Shown: positions 52,320-61,805, counted from the first letter of the stretch. The stretch is DNA of 64,000 bases from Pseudomonas graminis (GCF_004364335.1 NZ_SOCR01000016.1:62001-126000), one strand, 5' to 3'. A program made the numbers and translations. Notes: generated from the sequence alone by a model not told the origin.

Positions 52320-54497
52320 ATGACCGAATTCGTCAATTGCCACAACCTTAAAGTGGCGGCCAACCTCAAGCGCTTCGTCGACGAGGAAGTGATTCCCGGC
52401 ACAGGCCTGACCCCGGAACTGTTCTGGGCCGATTTCGATTCACTGGTCCACGACCTCGCGCCGATCAACCGCGAACTGCTGAAAGAACGCGACCGCATAC
52501 AGGCTCAGTTGGACAAGTGGCATAAATCCAATCCCGGCCCGGTCACCGACATGCCGGCGTACATCGCCTTCCTCGACAGCATCGGTTATCTGAAGCAGGT
52601 GCCGGCGCAGGTTCAGGTGTCCACCAACAAAGTGGACATCGAAGTCAGCGAACAGGCCGGCCCGCAACTGGTGGTCCCTGCGGCCAATGCCCGTTATGCC
52701 CTGAACGCGGCCAATGCGCGCTGGGGTTCGCTGTACGACGCACTGTACGGCACCGATGCGATTTCTTCGGCGAACGGTGCGGAAATCAAGGCCGGGTACA
52801 ACCCGCTGCGGGGCGAGAAAGTCATCGCCTTCGCCCGTGCTCTGCTGGATGAAGCCGCGCCCCTGGCGTCCGGTTCCCACGTCGGCGCCAAGGCCTACGC
52901 GGTGGACAGCGGCGAGTTGCTGGTCACCCTCGCCGACGGCAGCCCGTCGCGCCTTGCCCAGCCCGAGAAATACGTCGGCTATCAGGGCGAGCCGCGCCAG
53001 CCGACTGCAATCCTGCTGAAGAACAACGGCCTGCACATCGAAATCCAGATCGACCCCGCCAGCCCGATCGGTGGCACTGACCCGGCCGGGATCAAGGACC
53101 TGCTGCTGGAAGCGGCGCTGTCGACCATCATCGACTGCGAGGACTCGGTCGCCGCCGTCGATGCCGACGACAAGCTGGTGATCTACCGTAACTGGCTGGG
53201 CCTGATGAAAGGCGACCTGACAGAAGCGCTGGTCAAGAACGGCAAGACCATTACCCGTCGCCTGAACGCCGACCGCCAATACACCGCTGCCGACGGCAGC
53301 GCGATCACCCTGCACGGACGTTCGCTGCTGTTCATCCGCAACGTGGGCCACCTGATGACCAACCCGGCGATCCTCTACGACGGCAACAAGGAAATCCCCG
53401 AAGGTATTCTCGACGGCGTCATCACCAGCCTGATCGCCTTGCACGACCTGCACAACCGCACCAACTCCCGCGCCGGCAGCGTCTACATCGTCAAACCGAA
53501 GATGCACGGCCCGGACGAAGTGGCGTTCGCCAACACCCTGTTCAGCCGCATCGAAGACGCACTGAAGATCCCGCGCAATACTTTGAAGATGGGGATCATG
53601 GACGAAGAGCGGCGCACCAGCGTCAACCTCAAGGCGTGCATCGAAGCCGCATCGTCGCGGGTGGCGTTCATCAACACCGGCTTCCTCGACCGCACAGGCG
53701 ACGAGATGCACAGCTCGATGGAAGCCGGCCCGATGCTGCGCAAGGGCGACATGAAAGCCACGCCGTGGATCAAGGCGTATGAGCGCAACAACGTGCTCGT
53801 CGGCCTGGCCTGCGGGCTGCGCGGCCGTGCGCAGATCGGTAAGGGTATGTGGGCAATGCCCGACCTGATGGCCGACATGCTGGAGCAGAAGATCGCGCAC
53901 CCGAAATCCGGCGCGACCACCGCCTGGGTCCCTTCGCCGACTGCCGCCACCTTGCACGCGCTGCATTACCACAAGGTGGATGTGAAAGCGGTGCAGCAGG
54001 AGCTGGAACAGGTCGATCCGGACAGCATCAGCGAAGACATTCTGCTGGACTTGCTGACCATTCCCGTCGTCGAGAAAGCCGAGTGGAACGAGGATCAGAT
54101 CCGAGAAGAAGTGGAGAACAATGCCCAGGGCCTGCTGGGCTATGTGGTGCGCTGGGTGGAGCAAGGCGTTGGCTGCTCGAAGGTGCCGGACATCCACAAC
54201 GTCGGCCTGATGGAAGACCGCGCGACGCTGCGCATTTCCAGCCAGCACATCGCCAACTGGCTGCGCCACGGCGTGGTCTCCGAGGACTATGTGAAAGACG
54301 CTTTGAAACGTATGGCGAAGGTGGTCGACCGGCAAAACGCCGGGGACTCGGCTTACACGCCGATGGCCGGCAACTTCGAGAAGTCCGTGGCCTTCCAGGC
54401 GGCCAGCGCGTTGGTGTTCAAAGGTCGCGAGCAGCCGAGCGGCTACACCGAACCGCTGTTGCACGAGTTCCGGTTGGCGTTCAAGAAGGAGCATTGA
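52320..54497 (+). CDS. glcB: Malate synthase G
   Basis: The 725-residue monomeric enzyme condenses glyoxylate with acetyl-CoA to give malate, so it disposes of the glyoxylate made by GlcDEF. The catalytic-loop segments DCEDSVAAVDADDK, MGIMDEERRTSVNLKA and the MHSSMEAGPM substrate block are intact, and the length is that of the G type. It lies 58 bases after glcG without a terminator, so it is probably in the same operon. No glycolate permease (glcA) follows. Confidence 0.97.
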   Translation: MTEFVNCHNLKVAANLKRFVDEEVIPGTGLTPELFWADFDSLVHDLAPINRELLKERDRIQAQLDKWHKSNPGPVTDMPAYIAFLDSIGYLKQVPAQVQVSTNKVDIEVSEQAGPQLVVPAANARYALNAANARWGSLYDALYGTDAISSANGAEIKAGYNPLRGEKVIAFARALLDEAAPLASGSHVGAKAYAVDSGELLVTLADGSPSRLAQPEKYVGYQGEPRQPTAILLKNNGLHIEIQIDPASPIGGTDPAGIKDLLLEAALSTIIDCEDSVAAVDADDKLVIYRNWLGLMKGDLTEALVKNGKTITRRLNADRQYTAADGSAITLHGRSLLFIRNVGHLMTNPAILYDGNKEIPEGILDGVITSLIALHDLHNRTNSRAGSVYIVKPKMHGPDEVAFANTLFSRIEDALKIPRNTLKMGIMDEERRTSVNLKACIEAASSRVAFINTGFLDRTGDEMHSSMEAGPMLRKGDMKATPWIKAYERNNVLVGLACGLRGRAQIGKGMWAMPDLMADMLEQKIAHPKSGATTAWVPSPTAATLHALHYHKVDVKAVQQELEQVDPDSISEDILLDLLTIPVVEKAEWNEDQIREEVENNAQGLLGYVVRWVEQGVGCSKVPDIHNVGLMEDRATLRISSQHIANWLRHGVVSEDYVKDALKRMAKVVDRQNAGDSAYTPMAGNFEKSVAFQAASALVFKGREQPSGYTEPLLHEFRLAFKKEH

Positions 54498-54533
54498 TGG
54501 TCGGTTAGCCTTCACCGGGCAATGCAGAAGCAG

Positions 54534-54765
54534 TAGGAGCGGTTGGAGGTGGCGAACGGCGGAGTGCCTGACACAACGCGTTCGCCAGCAAGCCGGCTCC
54601 TACAGATTTTGTGCCCGACCGGGATTCATCAATCGTCGCAAAACCACTGGAGGAGCGTCGGGGTGGCGCTCCACTTTGCCCGCGAAAGCGCCCGACCGCT
54701 CACCGCCCAGCTGACTGACTCACCACAAATTCTGTAGGAGCCGGCTTGCTGGCGAACGCGTCAGG
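54534..54765. repeat. Degenerate REP elements between glcB and gntR
   Basis: A pair at 54534-54604, whose left half is decayed (GTAGGAGCGGTTGGAGGTGG), and one intact REP at 54735-54762 account for part of the 337-base gap. The rest (54605-54734 and 54766-54834) shows nothing. Confidence 0.7.
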
Positions 54766-54834
54766 TCTGGACACATCAATGGTCGAGGTTAAACCCAATC
54801 ACACGCAAGCCTGCCCCCGCAACACCAAGTCCCG

Positions 54835-55851
54835 TCAGGTACTTTCCCGCACCACCAGTTCAAACCCCAGATCCACCTGCGCTTCGTGAACCGTGCCGTC
54901 CAGCAAGCCGAGCAATAACTGCGCGGCGCGCTGGCCGACCTGTTCGCGCGGGGTGCGGATGGAGGTCAGCCGCGGCACCATGTGCGCCGAGCCCGGCAGG
55001 TCATTGAAGCCGATCAGCGACACCTGTTCCGGAATACGGATGCCCCGCCGCAGGGCTTCCAGCGATGCGCCCTGGGCCAGGTCATCATTGCAGAAGAACA
55101 CCCCGTCGACGTCCGGATGCGCTTCCAGCAATCGGGCGAACAGCTCACTGCCCAGGCCAATGGACGACGGCAGCGGCGACGCCATCTGCAGCGCCTCGTC
55201 ATATAGCCCTTCCTGTTCCAGCACGCCGCGAAAGCCGACGCCCCGTTGAATCACCCTCGGATCAAGCTGCGCCGACACATACGCCAGTCGCCGCCGGCCG
55301 CGGCTCAGTAGATGCCGCGCCGCCTCGGCACCCGCCTGTTGCTGGGAAAACCCCACGCACGGCTCGGCGCGGGTGGGGTCCAGCTCCATCATGTGCACGC
55401 ACGGCACGCCGCTGGACGCCAGCAATTGCTGCGCCGCCACGCTGCGGTCAAAGCCGGTCAGCAAGATGCCACGAGGCCGCTGGGACAGATGACTGCGCAG
55501 CAGGTTCTCTTCTTCTATAGGCGAGTAGTGATAATTACCGATCACCACGTCCAGCCCCCGCGGACGCAGAACGGTCTGAATGGCTTCGAGGGTTTCAATG
55601 AACAACTGGTTTGAGAGCGACGGCACCAGCACCACCACCGACTGACTGTGCGAAGACGCCAGCGCCCGTGCGGCAGGATTGGCGACATAGCCTAGACTCA
55701 GCGCAGCAGCGCGGACTTTTTCCACCAAATCCGGTGCCACGGTGGCCACGCCACGCAAGGCCCGGGACGCGGTAATCGGCGAGACGGCAGCCAGTTTGGC
55801 GACTTCGTTAAGGGTGGGACGACCGGTGGAGCGGGAACCAATACGTGTCAT
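54835..55851 (-). CDS. gntR: LacI-family repressor of gluconate genes
   Basis: The 338-residue product has the LacI helix-turn-helix near residues 12-34 (LNEVAKLAAVSPITASRAL) and a ribose-binding-type effector domain. It is divergent from gntK and gntT and matches GntR, which represses gluconate uptake and phosphorylation until gluconate is present. An AGGTAGCGCTATCT box 60 bases before its start, like those before gntK and gntT, suggests it also controls itself. Confidence 0.9.
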   Translation of the reverse strand: MTRIGSRSTGRPTLNEVAKLAAVSPITASRALRGVATVAPDLVEKVRAAALSLGYVANPAARALASSHSQSVVVLVPSLSNQLFIETLEAIQTVLRPRGLDVVIGNYHYSPIEEENLLRSHLSQRPRGILLTGFDRSVAAQQLLASSGVPCVHMMELDPTRAEPCVGFSQQQAGAEAARHLLSRGRRRLAYVSAQLDPRVIQRGVGFRGVLEQEGLYDEALQMASPLPSSIGLGSELFARLLEAHPDVDGVFFCNDDLAQGASLEALRRGIRIPEQVSLIGFNDLPGSAHMVPRLTSIRTPREQVGQRAAQLLLGLLDGTVHEAQVDLGFELVVREST

Positions 55852-55910
55852 GCGTTGCCAACTGATTGGAAGAAAGCTGCGGGGGTTGCGATTGTGTGGG
55901 ATGGGCTCTA

Positions 55911-55924
55911 AGGTAGCGCTATCT
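55911..55924. promoter_or_regulatory. GntR operator upstream of gntR
   Basis: AGGTAGCGCTATCT is a near-perfect 14-base palindrome (one mismatched pair) with the AGCGCT core shared by the sites at 56051 and 56672. Confidence 0.7.
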
Positions 55925-56050
55925 CACGGAGGCCCGCAACTTTTCGATCGATTCCACGACCGGGGTTTTGCATCTCATGGATCAGCGAGATACCCATAAC
56001 AATGACTACACCTGGAAACAGTCTTGCCGGACTTGCACACCATTCGGCGA

Positions 56051-56064
56051 AGACAGCGCTGTCT
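56051..56064. promoter_or_regulatory. GntR operator upstream of gntK
   Basis: AGACAGCGCTGTCT is a perfect 14-base palindrome. It ends 16 bases before the gntK ATG, where bound repressor would block transcription or early elongation. Confidence 0.75.
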
Positions 56065-56080
56065 CCGGGACGAGGTTTTT

Positions 56081-56647
56081 ATGACTACTGCTCCACATGC
56101 AATTTCCGCCATCGTGGTAATGGGTGTTTCCGGCTGCGGCAAGAGTGCCGTCGGCGAGGCCATCGCTAAAAACAGCGGCGGCCGCCTGATCGAGGGTGAT
56201 GCGTTCCATCCTCAAGCCAACATCGACAAGATGAGCGCGGGCCATCCGCTTGACGACAACGATCGCGCCGGCTGGCTGACCCGCCTCGGCGAAGAAGTTG
56301 CCGCCGCTGTAAAGAACGGCGAAAAGCCCGTTCTCACCTGCTCCTCCCTCAAGCTCATCTACCGTGAACGTCTGCGTGCAGCCGTGCCGGGCCTGGGCTT
56401 CGTGTTTCTGGAACTGACCAAGGAACTCGCCACCGAACGCTGCTCCCATCGCCCGGGGCATTTCATGCCGGCCAGTCTGGTCGACAGCCAGTTCGCGACC
56501 CTCGAGCCTCCGTACAACGAAGACCGCACACTGGTGGTGGACGCGACGCAATCGATCGAGACCATCGGTCAGGAAGCGGCCACCTGGTGGAGCGAGTCTG
56601 GCGCCGAATCCCATACCCCATCTGTCACCGCGCGCACCGGCTCTTGA
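56081..56647 (+). CDS. gntK: Gluconokinase
   Basis: The 188-residue kinase phosphorylates gluconate to 6-phosphogluconate for the Entner-Doudoroff pathway. The P-loop GVSGCGKS is at residues 15-22, and the EGDAFHPQANIDKMSAGHPL and CSSLKLIYRERLR blocks are typical of the GntK family. The ATG at 56081 follows a GAGG ribosome site; the frame is open upstream through the operator to 56024. Confidence 0.95.
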   Translation: MTTAPHAISAIVVMGVSGCGKSAVGEAIAKNSGGRLIEGDAFHPQANIDKMSAGHPLDDNDRAGWLTRLGEEVAAAVKNGEKPVLTCSSLKLIYRERLRAAVPGLGFVFLELTKELATERCSHRPGHFMPASLVDSQFATLEPPYNEDRTLVVDATQSIETIGQEAATWWSESGAESHTPSVTARTGS

Positions 56648-56671
56648 TCCTCGATCAGGCGTGAGCGACAA

Positions 56672-56685
56672 AGGTAGCGCTGTCT
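56672..56685. promoter_or_regulatory. GntR operator upstream of gntT
   Basis: AGGTAGCGCTGTCT, one mismatched pair from a palindrome, lies 90 bases before the gntT ATG and just after the gntK stop. It implies that gntT has its own regulated promoter. Confidence 0.7.
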
Positions 56686-56774
56686 CTGATGACGCTGCCC
56701 TTGTTTCACAGGGCAGAGAGCAACAGCGTTAAGCCGAAGCTCCAAAAAAACAAAATACAACGGAGAGACACCCC

Positions 56775-58127
56775 ATGTTCGGTATGAGTCAAGACACGTA
56801 TCTGCTGGTCGATGCGTTGGTGACCATCATTGGCCTTGTGCTTCTGATCACCAAGTTCAAAGTCCACCCCTTTATTGCATTGACCATCGCGGCAGGTTTT
56901 CTCGGGCTGACCTCCGGGATGCCGGTCGACAAAGTGATGAAATCGTTCCAGGACGGTTTTGGCGGCGTGCTGGGTTTCGTCGGCATCATCCTTGGCCTGG
57001 GCACCATGCTCGGCAAGCTGATGGCCGATTCCGGCGGTGCTGACCAGATCGCCCAGACGTTGATCCGTCGCTTCGGCAAGGACCGCGTGCACTGGGCCAT
57101 GATGTTTTCGGCGTTTCTGGTGGGCATCCCGCTGTTCTTCGAAATCGGCTTCGTGCTGCTGATCCCGCTGGTGTTCATCGTTGCCCGTCGTAGCGGTGTG
57201 TCCATCGTCAAGATCGGTATCCCGTTGCTGGCAGGTCTGTCCGCCGTGCACGGTCTGGTGCCTCCGCACCCGGGTCCGTTGCTGGCCATCGGCATCTTCA
57301 ACGCTGACATCGGCAAGACCATTTTCTACGGTCTGATCGTCGCGTTCCCGACCGCAATTATCGCCGGCCCGATCTACGGTAAATGGATTGCCAAGCGCAT
57401 TCCGGGCAACCCGTCGAAAGAGCTGATGGACCAGATTGCCAAGGAATCGACCAACGAAAACCTGCCGAGCTTCGCCATCACCCTGGTGACGATCCTGCTG
57501 CCGGTGTTCCTGATGCTGCTCAAGACGTTCGCCGACGTCGCGCTGCCAGCCGGTCACATCTTCCGCATCTGGATGGACTTCATCGGTCACCCGATCGCTG
57601 CCCTGCTGTTCGCCCTGCTGCTGGCGTTCTACACCTTCGGTTCGGCCCGTGGTTTCAGCCGCGACCACATCATCAAGCTGCTCGACCAGAGCCTGGCGCC
57701 CGTAGCCGCGATCGTGCTGATCGTCGGTGCCGGCGGTGGCTTCAAGCAGATGCTGGTGGACAGTGGCGTCGGTAACCTCATCGGCCACATGGCCGTGCAG
57801 GCACAGATCTCGCCGATTCTGCTGGCGTGGCTGGTGGCTGCGGTCATCCGTATCGCCACCGGGTCCGCGACCGTCGCTACCATTACCGGTGCCGGGATCG
57901 TTGCCCCGGTGGTCGGCATGATCCCTGGCGTGAACCGTGAACTGCTGGTCCTGGCGACTGGTGCCGGTTCGCTGATCCTGTCCCACGTGAACGACGCGGG
58001 TTTCTGGCTGGTCAAACAGTACTTCAACATGACCGTGGCCGAAACACTGAAAACCTGGACCGTGATGGAAACCATCCTGTCGGTGGTAGGCATCATCCTG
58101 ATCATGCTGTTGTCGCTGGTGGTCTGA
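56775..58127 (+). CDS. gntT: Gluconate permease, GntP family
   Basis: The 450-residue inner-membrane protein has about twelve helices and the family blocks GTMLGKLMADSGGADQIA, LVPPHPGPLLA and LSHVNDAGFWLVKQYF. Next to gntK and under a GntR-type site it is the gluconate:H+ symporter. It is related to, but clearly different from, the GntP protein at 37080. Confidence 0.94.
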   Translation: MFGMSQDTYLLVDALVTIIGLVLLITKFKVHPFIALTIAAGFLGLTSGMPVDKVMKSFQDGFGGVLGFVGIILGLGTMLGKLMADSGGADQIAQTLIRRFGKDRVHWAMMFSAFLVGIPLFFEIGFVLLIPLVFIVARRSGVSIVKIGIPLLAGLSAVHGLVPPHPGPLLAIGIFNADIGKTIFYGLIVAFPTAIIAGPIYGKWIAKRIPGNPSKELMDQIAKESTNENLPSFAITLVTILLPVFLMLLKTFADVALPAGHIFRIWMDFIGHPIAALLFALLLAFYTFGSARGFSRDHIIKLLDQSLAPVAAIVLIVGAGGGFKQMLVDSGVGNLIGHMAVQAQISPILLAWLVAAVIRIATGSATVATITGAGIVAPVVGMIPGVNRELLVLATGAGSLILSHVNDAGFWLVKQYFNMTVAETLKTWTVMETILSVVGIILIMLLSLVV

Positions 58128-58172
58128 TGCATTGATCGCGGCATATTGACGCGGCGATCAACCCGTTACACC

Positions 58173-58202
58173 CATGCCCACCCTCGCGGTGGGCATGTTG
58201 TT
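58173..58202 (+). terminator. Rho-independent terminator of gntT
   Basis: CATGCCCACC (58173-58182) pairs with GGTGGGCATG (58188-58197) around CTCGC and is followed by TTGTTT. Confidence 0.82.
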
Positions 58203-58714
58203 TCAGCACCTTTCGCCCTCCTCCGCTCTTATCTTGATCATGACCTTCGCGTCTTGAAGTGTCCTGAATCGGGGGCTGATACAAAACCGTTCACACATCC
58301 CGTCATCAATTCGATTAAAGTTACGGCGTTTTGCCGCTACTCATTTCGGAAGTCTCCTACACTCCTCTCAGGAAACTCGTACGGGGCAATCTAATGAAAA
58401 TTTCATCGCCACCCGGCACGAGTTCTTTGCAATAAAGGGCAAAGGAGTGTGGAATAGGCGCCGCCCGGAATTCGGCTATCACTGCGATAGCCGATTTCCA
58501 CGGGAATTTGCCGCCAGCATCAGGCAAGATTCCCATGCCGTTCGACCCAGGAGCGATGCTAACTGTGACGAGACGATGAACCTGGGGAATTAAAATCGTA
58601 CCAATGGCGTCATACTGATGAACGCATTTGGATGCAATCGGCAATTACCACCACCCAAAGGCTCACGCCAGCCTCCCGGTAGAGGCGCTTCATGAGGCCA
58701 TCAAGGAAAAGATT
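58203..58714 (+). promoter_or_regulatory. Long leader and promoter region of csrA
   Basis: This is a gene-free stretch of about 510 bases. It contains a 9-bp stem hairpin, TCGGCTATC-ACTGC-GATAGCCGA at 58472-58494, and several GGA triplets near 58445, 58451, 58467, 58500 and 58550. CsrA-family proteins bind GGA motifs, so a structured autoregulated leader or a small RNA is possible. An antisense open frame at 58357-58644 has no ribosome site or recognisable product. Confidence 0.35.
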
Positions 58715-58903
58715 ATGTTGATACTCACCCGCAAAGTCGGCGAAAGCATAAACATTGGTGACGACATCACCGTCACCATTCTGGGCGTTCAGGGCCTCCA
58801 AGTCCGTCTCGGCATCAACGCTCCGAAAGATGTTTCAGTGCACCGCGAAGAAATCTACAAACGCATCAAGGCCGAGACTGCACCCGACCAGGATCCGCAA
58901 TAA
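58715..58903 (+). CDS. csrA: CsrA/RsmE-type carbon storage regulator
   Basis: The 62-residue dimeric RNA-binding protein represses translation by binding GGA motifs near ribosome sites. The start MLILTRKVGESINIGDD matches RsmE/CsrA-type copies of fluorescent pseudomonads better than RsmA (which has RRVGETLMVGDD). The RNA-contact loop VHREEIY, with the key arginine at residue 44, is intact. The ATG at 58715 has an AAGGA ribosome site, which itself could be a CsrA target; the frame is open upstream to 58628 without support. Numbering among the Rsm paralogues is uncertain. Confidence 0.93.
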   Translation: MLILTRKVGESINIGDDITVTILGVQGLQVRLGINAPKDVSVHREEIYKRIKAETAPDQDPQ

Positions 58904-58964
58904 ACCCACCGGTTTATGCTTATTCGATAACTGTCAGCGGCCACCCGGTGCTGACAGATCGGCG

Positions 58965-58993
58965 ACGGCGACTGACCAGACGCCGTTTTTTTT
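58965..58993 (+). terminator. Rho-independent terminator of csrA
   Basis: ACGGCG (58965-58970) pairs with CGCCGT (58981-58986), followed by a run of T to 58993. Confidence 0.82.
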
Positions 58994-59124
58994 CATCCGA
59001 ACTTTGGATCCATGGAAGTCGCCCCGCTGACAACTAAGCGTGAGCGAACACACAGATTCAGCGTATCGGACGATGCACTTCCGGATGTCGCGGCAAGTTG
59101 TCAGACATCCGCTATCGCCAACTA

Positions 59125-59159
59125 AAAACGGCCGACCTCCATAAGAGATCGGCCGTTTT
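59125..59159. terminator. Bidirectional terminator downstream of the YdcH-like gene
   Basis: AAAACGGCCGA (59125-59135) pairs with TCGGCCGTTTT (59149-59159) around a 13-base loop; the A and T ends make it work in both directions. It ends the reverse-strand gene at 59183. Confidence 0.85.
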
Positions 59160-59182
59160 AGTGACCAGGCCGTTTAACCCGA

Positions 59183-59419
59183 TCAGCCCGCTGTGTTCAG
59201 GTAACTGGCGATGGTGTCTTTTGCCTGCAGCCGTTTTTCCTTGAGTTTCTTCAGTTCATCGTCCGAGGCATCGCCTGCCTGTTCTGCGCTGACGATATCG
59301 GCGTCCAGCTCATCGTAATGATCGACCAGCGCGTTGAGCTTCGCGTCGCTGCCTTTGCGCTTGGCGAGCTCTTCTTTGGTGATGCTCAGGTCCGCGTACA
59401 AATCGTGCTTAACCGGCAT
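59183..59419 (-). CDS. YdcH-family (DUF465) protein
   Basis: The 78-residue product is a short helical hairpin, with YDELDADIVSAEQ and DELKKLKEKRLQAKDTIASYL forming the two coiled segments. That matches YdcH/DUF465 proteins, widespread in proteobacteria and of unknown function. It has its own ATG at 59419 with a GAGAGG upstream (AGAGGAGAGGCATCCC region) and the terminator at 59125-59159. Confidence 0.85.
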   Translation of the reverse strand: MPVKHDLYADLSITKEELAKRKGSDAKLNALVDHYDELDADIVSAEQAGDASDDELKKLKEKRLQAKDTIASYLNTAG

Positions 59420-59582
59420 GGGATGCCTCTCCTCTGATGACTGATGTAGGAATGTTGAGGGTAGCCCAGCCTAAAGGTTCGGTGTTTTTGCCGATGTGAA
59501 TAACGCGTTTTGACATGCACGATCCTGTACAACGGGCTAGGGTGTCGGTCGAGCCCTCTTCATGCCATTACAAGGATCGACC

Positions 59583-60836
59583 ATGACCTCACCCTTCTCC
59601 CGCTCCCTTCTCGCCAGCGCGCTGGCCCTCGGTATCGCCTTTTCCGCGGCAGCGCCTGCCTTCGCCGAGCCCAATAAACCGGTTCAGGCGGACGCCGAGC
59701 AATACAAGGACGAAGCGCTGAAGCTGCTGGAGCAACTGGTCAATATCGATACGGGCTCCGGCTACGAGCCGGGACTGACCCAAGTGCGTGACATCGTCGT
59801 CGCCCAGCTCAAGGCGCTCGGCGCAACCATCGAGCTGATCCCCAATACCGCGCCGGACAAGAGCCAGCATGTGGTCGCGACGCTCAAGGGCAGCGGCAAG
59901 GCAAAGATCCTGCTGATGGCGCACATGGACACCGTATTCAAGGAAGGCTCCGCCGCCGCCCGCCCGTTCCTCATCAAGGACGGCCGTGCTTACGGACCAG
60001 GGGTCATGGACGACAAAGGCGGCATCGTCGCCGGGCTTTACGCGCTGAAGATTCTGAAGAAGCTCGACTTCAAGGACTACGCACAGATCACCTTCCTGCT
60101 GGACGCCAGCGAGGAGACCGGCTCGGACGCCGCCACCGCGCTGATTCAGAAAGTCGCCAGGCAGCACGATGTGACCCTGAACCTGGAGCCGGGGCGTCCC
60201 GCCGACGGTCTGGTGATCTGGCGCAAAGGCAGCGCCACCGCGGTGGTCGAGGTCAAGGGTAAGGCGTCTCACGCCGGCGTCGCGCCGGAACTGGGGCGCA
60301 ACGCGGCGATGGAGGTGGCGCATCAGATCCTGCAACTGGGCAAACTGGGCGACGCCGAGAAGAAGACCACGATCAACTTCACCGTGCTCAACGCGGGCGA
60401 CCGCACCAACGTGATCCCCGATCAGGCCACCGCCAAGGCCGATGTGCGCGCCGCCGTGCCGGAAGAATTCGACCGCATCGAGAAGGATCTGGCGCGGGTT
60501 TCCGCTGACAAACTGATCCCGGACACCCAAGTGACCACCCGCCTGGAGCGCGGTTTGCCGCCCATGCCCCAGACGCCGGAAACCGACAAGCTGGTCGATA
60601 TCGCCCAGGGCATCTACGCAGAGATCGGCCGCAAGCTGACCATCGAAGGCAGCGGCGGCGCGGCCGATGCAAGCCTCTCGGCCGGGGTCGGCGTGCCGAC
60701 GCTGGACGGGTTCGGCATCGTTGGCGGGAACATTCACACCCCTGAGGAATATGCCGAAGTCGACAGCGTATCGCCGCGCATCTACCTGCTGACGCGGATG
60801 ATCATGGAGCTGGCGACCCACACTCCGGGCAAGTGA
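59583..60836 (+). CDS. M20-family metallopeptidase, carboxypeptidase G2-like, exported
   Basis: The 417-residue product resembles Pseudomonas carboxypeptidase G2 (glutamate carboxypeptidase). A signal peptide with cleavage expected after AFA (residue 28) sends it to the periplasm. The di-zinc ligands are visible: His114 (MAHMDTV), Asp143 (VMDDKGG), Glu178 next to the base Glu177 (SEETGS), Glu202 (LEPGR) and a final His in GNIHTPEEY. CPG2 removes C-terminal glutamate from folates; that specificity is assumed, not shown. An AAGGATCG ribosome site supports the ATG at 59583. Confidence 0.85.
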   Translation: MTSPFSRSLLASALALGIAFSAAAPAFAEPNKPVQADAEQYKDEALKLLEQLVNIDTGSGYEPGLTQVRDIVVAQLKALGATIELIPNTAPDKSQHVVATLKGSGKAKILLMAHMDTVFKEGSAAARPFLIKDGRAYGPGVMDDKGGIVAGLYALKILKKLDFKDYAQITFLLDASEETGSDAATALIQKVARQHDVTLNLEPGRPADGLVIWRKGSATAVVEVKGKASHAGVAPELGRNAAMEVAHQILQLGKLGDAEKKTTINFTVLNAGDRTNVIPDQATAKADVRAAVPEEFDRIEKDLARVSADKLIPDTQVTTRLERGLPPMPQTPETDKLVDIAQGIYAEIGRKLTIEGSGGAADASLSAGVGVPTLDGFGIVGGNIHTPEEYAEVDSVSPRIYLLTRMIMELATHTPGK

Positions 60837-60872
60837 GCGACGCCTGCTCCCCGGGCTTTTTCCGCGAGCCTG

Positions 60873-61805
60873 TTACGTGAGCCGCCGCGCCTCATACGTG
60901 CGCAGGTGCAGATACACGTAATCGAGCGCCGACAGTGATGCTTCAGCTGACCTGTCGGCGCCTGGACGCCGGGCAATCATCTCGCCGAACACGTGCTGCA
61001 CTTCGATCGGCGCACCGCGCTCGATGTCCCTGAGCATCGACGCGGTCATCTTCGAGCCGGGGGCGGTCAGCATCTTTTCGAACCGTTGCCGGACCTCACT
61101 GCGCAGCGGGTGGCCGGCGTGGTCCGCCACCTGGGCGCACTCATCCAGCAGCTTCAGAATCAGTCCTTCCCCGCCACTGGCGACCACATCGCCGATGCTC
61201 GCGCGCATCGATCCGGTGATGCCGGCGCCGGTCGCGATGAAGCACCATTTCTCCCACATTTCCTGGGTAATCTGCTCACTCAGGATCGCATCGAATCCTG
61301 CACTGCCCAGTGCCTCGGCAACCTGCTGAATGCGCGGGGTCAGCGCGCCGTCCTGCTCGCCAAACGAGAGCTGGTTAGTGTCGTTCAAGTGAAGGATGGC
61401 GCCCGAGGCATCGCGATCCAGCGAGATCAGGCATTGGCCGCCGAGCACGTTGGCGGGAGAGAACCGCTCGGCGAGCCGATCCAGATGCGCCATGCCATTG
61501 AGCAGCGGCAGGATCAACGTCTCCGGGCCGACGGCTGGCGCGAAGGACTCCATGGCGCTGTCGAGGTCGTAGGCCTTGCAACTGAGGATGATCAGGTCAA
61601 AGGGCGTGTCGAGCATCGCCGCCATGACCTGCGGCGGCGAGGGGTATTCAATGTTACCCAGCGGGCTGCGGACGATCAGCCCGTCGCGCTCCAGTTCCTG
61701 CGCGCGGCCTTCGCGCACCAGAAATGTCACGTCTCGCCCGGCATCCAGCAATCGGCCACCGAAATAGCCGCCGATCGCACCCGCGCCCACCATCAAAATA
61801 CGCAT
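60873..61805 (-). CDS. 2-dehydropantoate 2-reductase family protein
   Basis: The 310-residue product has the NADPH-binding motif VGAGAIGGYFGGRL at residues 6-19 and the ketopantoate-reductase C-terminal helical domain (EKWCFIATGAGITGSMRA, then GSKMTASMLRDIERG with the substrate-binding residues). PanE converts ketopantoate to pantoate for CoA synthesis, but pseudomonads hold several paralogues of this family, so this copy may act on another 2-oxo acid. It converges on the peptidase gene with a 36-base gap. Confidence 0.8.
   Translation of the reverse strand: MRILMVGAGAIGGYFGGRLLDAGRDVTFLVREGRAQELERDGLIVRSPLGNIEYPSPPQVMAAMLDTPFDLIILSCKAYDLDSAMESFAPAVGPETLILPLLNGMAHLDRLAERFSPANVLGGQCLISLDRDASGAILHLNDTNQLSFGEQDGALTPRIQQVAEALGSAGFDAILSEQITQEMWEKWCFIATGAGITGSMRASIGDVVASGGEGLILKLLDECAQVADHAGHPLRSEVRQRFEKMLTAPGSKMTASMLRDIERGAPIEVQHVFGEMIARRPGADRSAEASLSALDYVYLHLRTYEARRLT

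Noticed and set aside
58357..58644. 95-codon antisense frame in the csrA leader
   Set aside because: No ribosome site, no family resemblance, and it overlaps the likely csrA promoter region.
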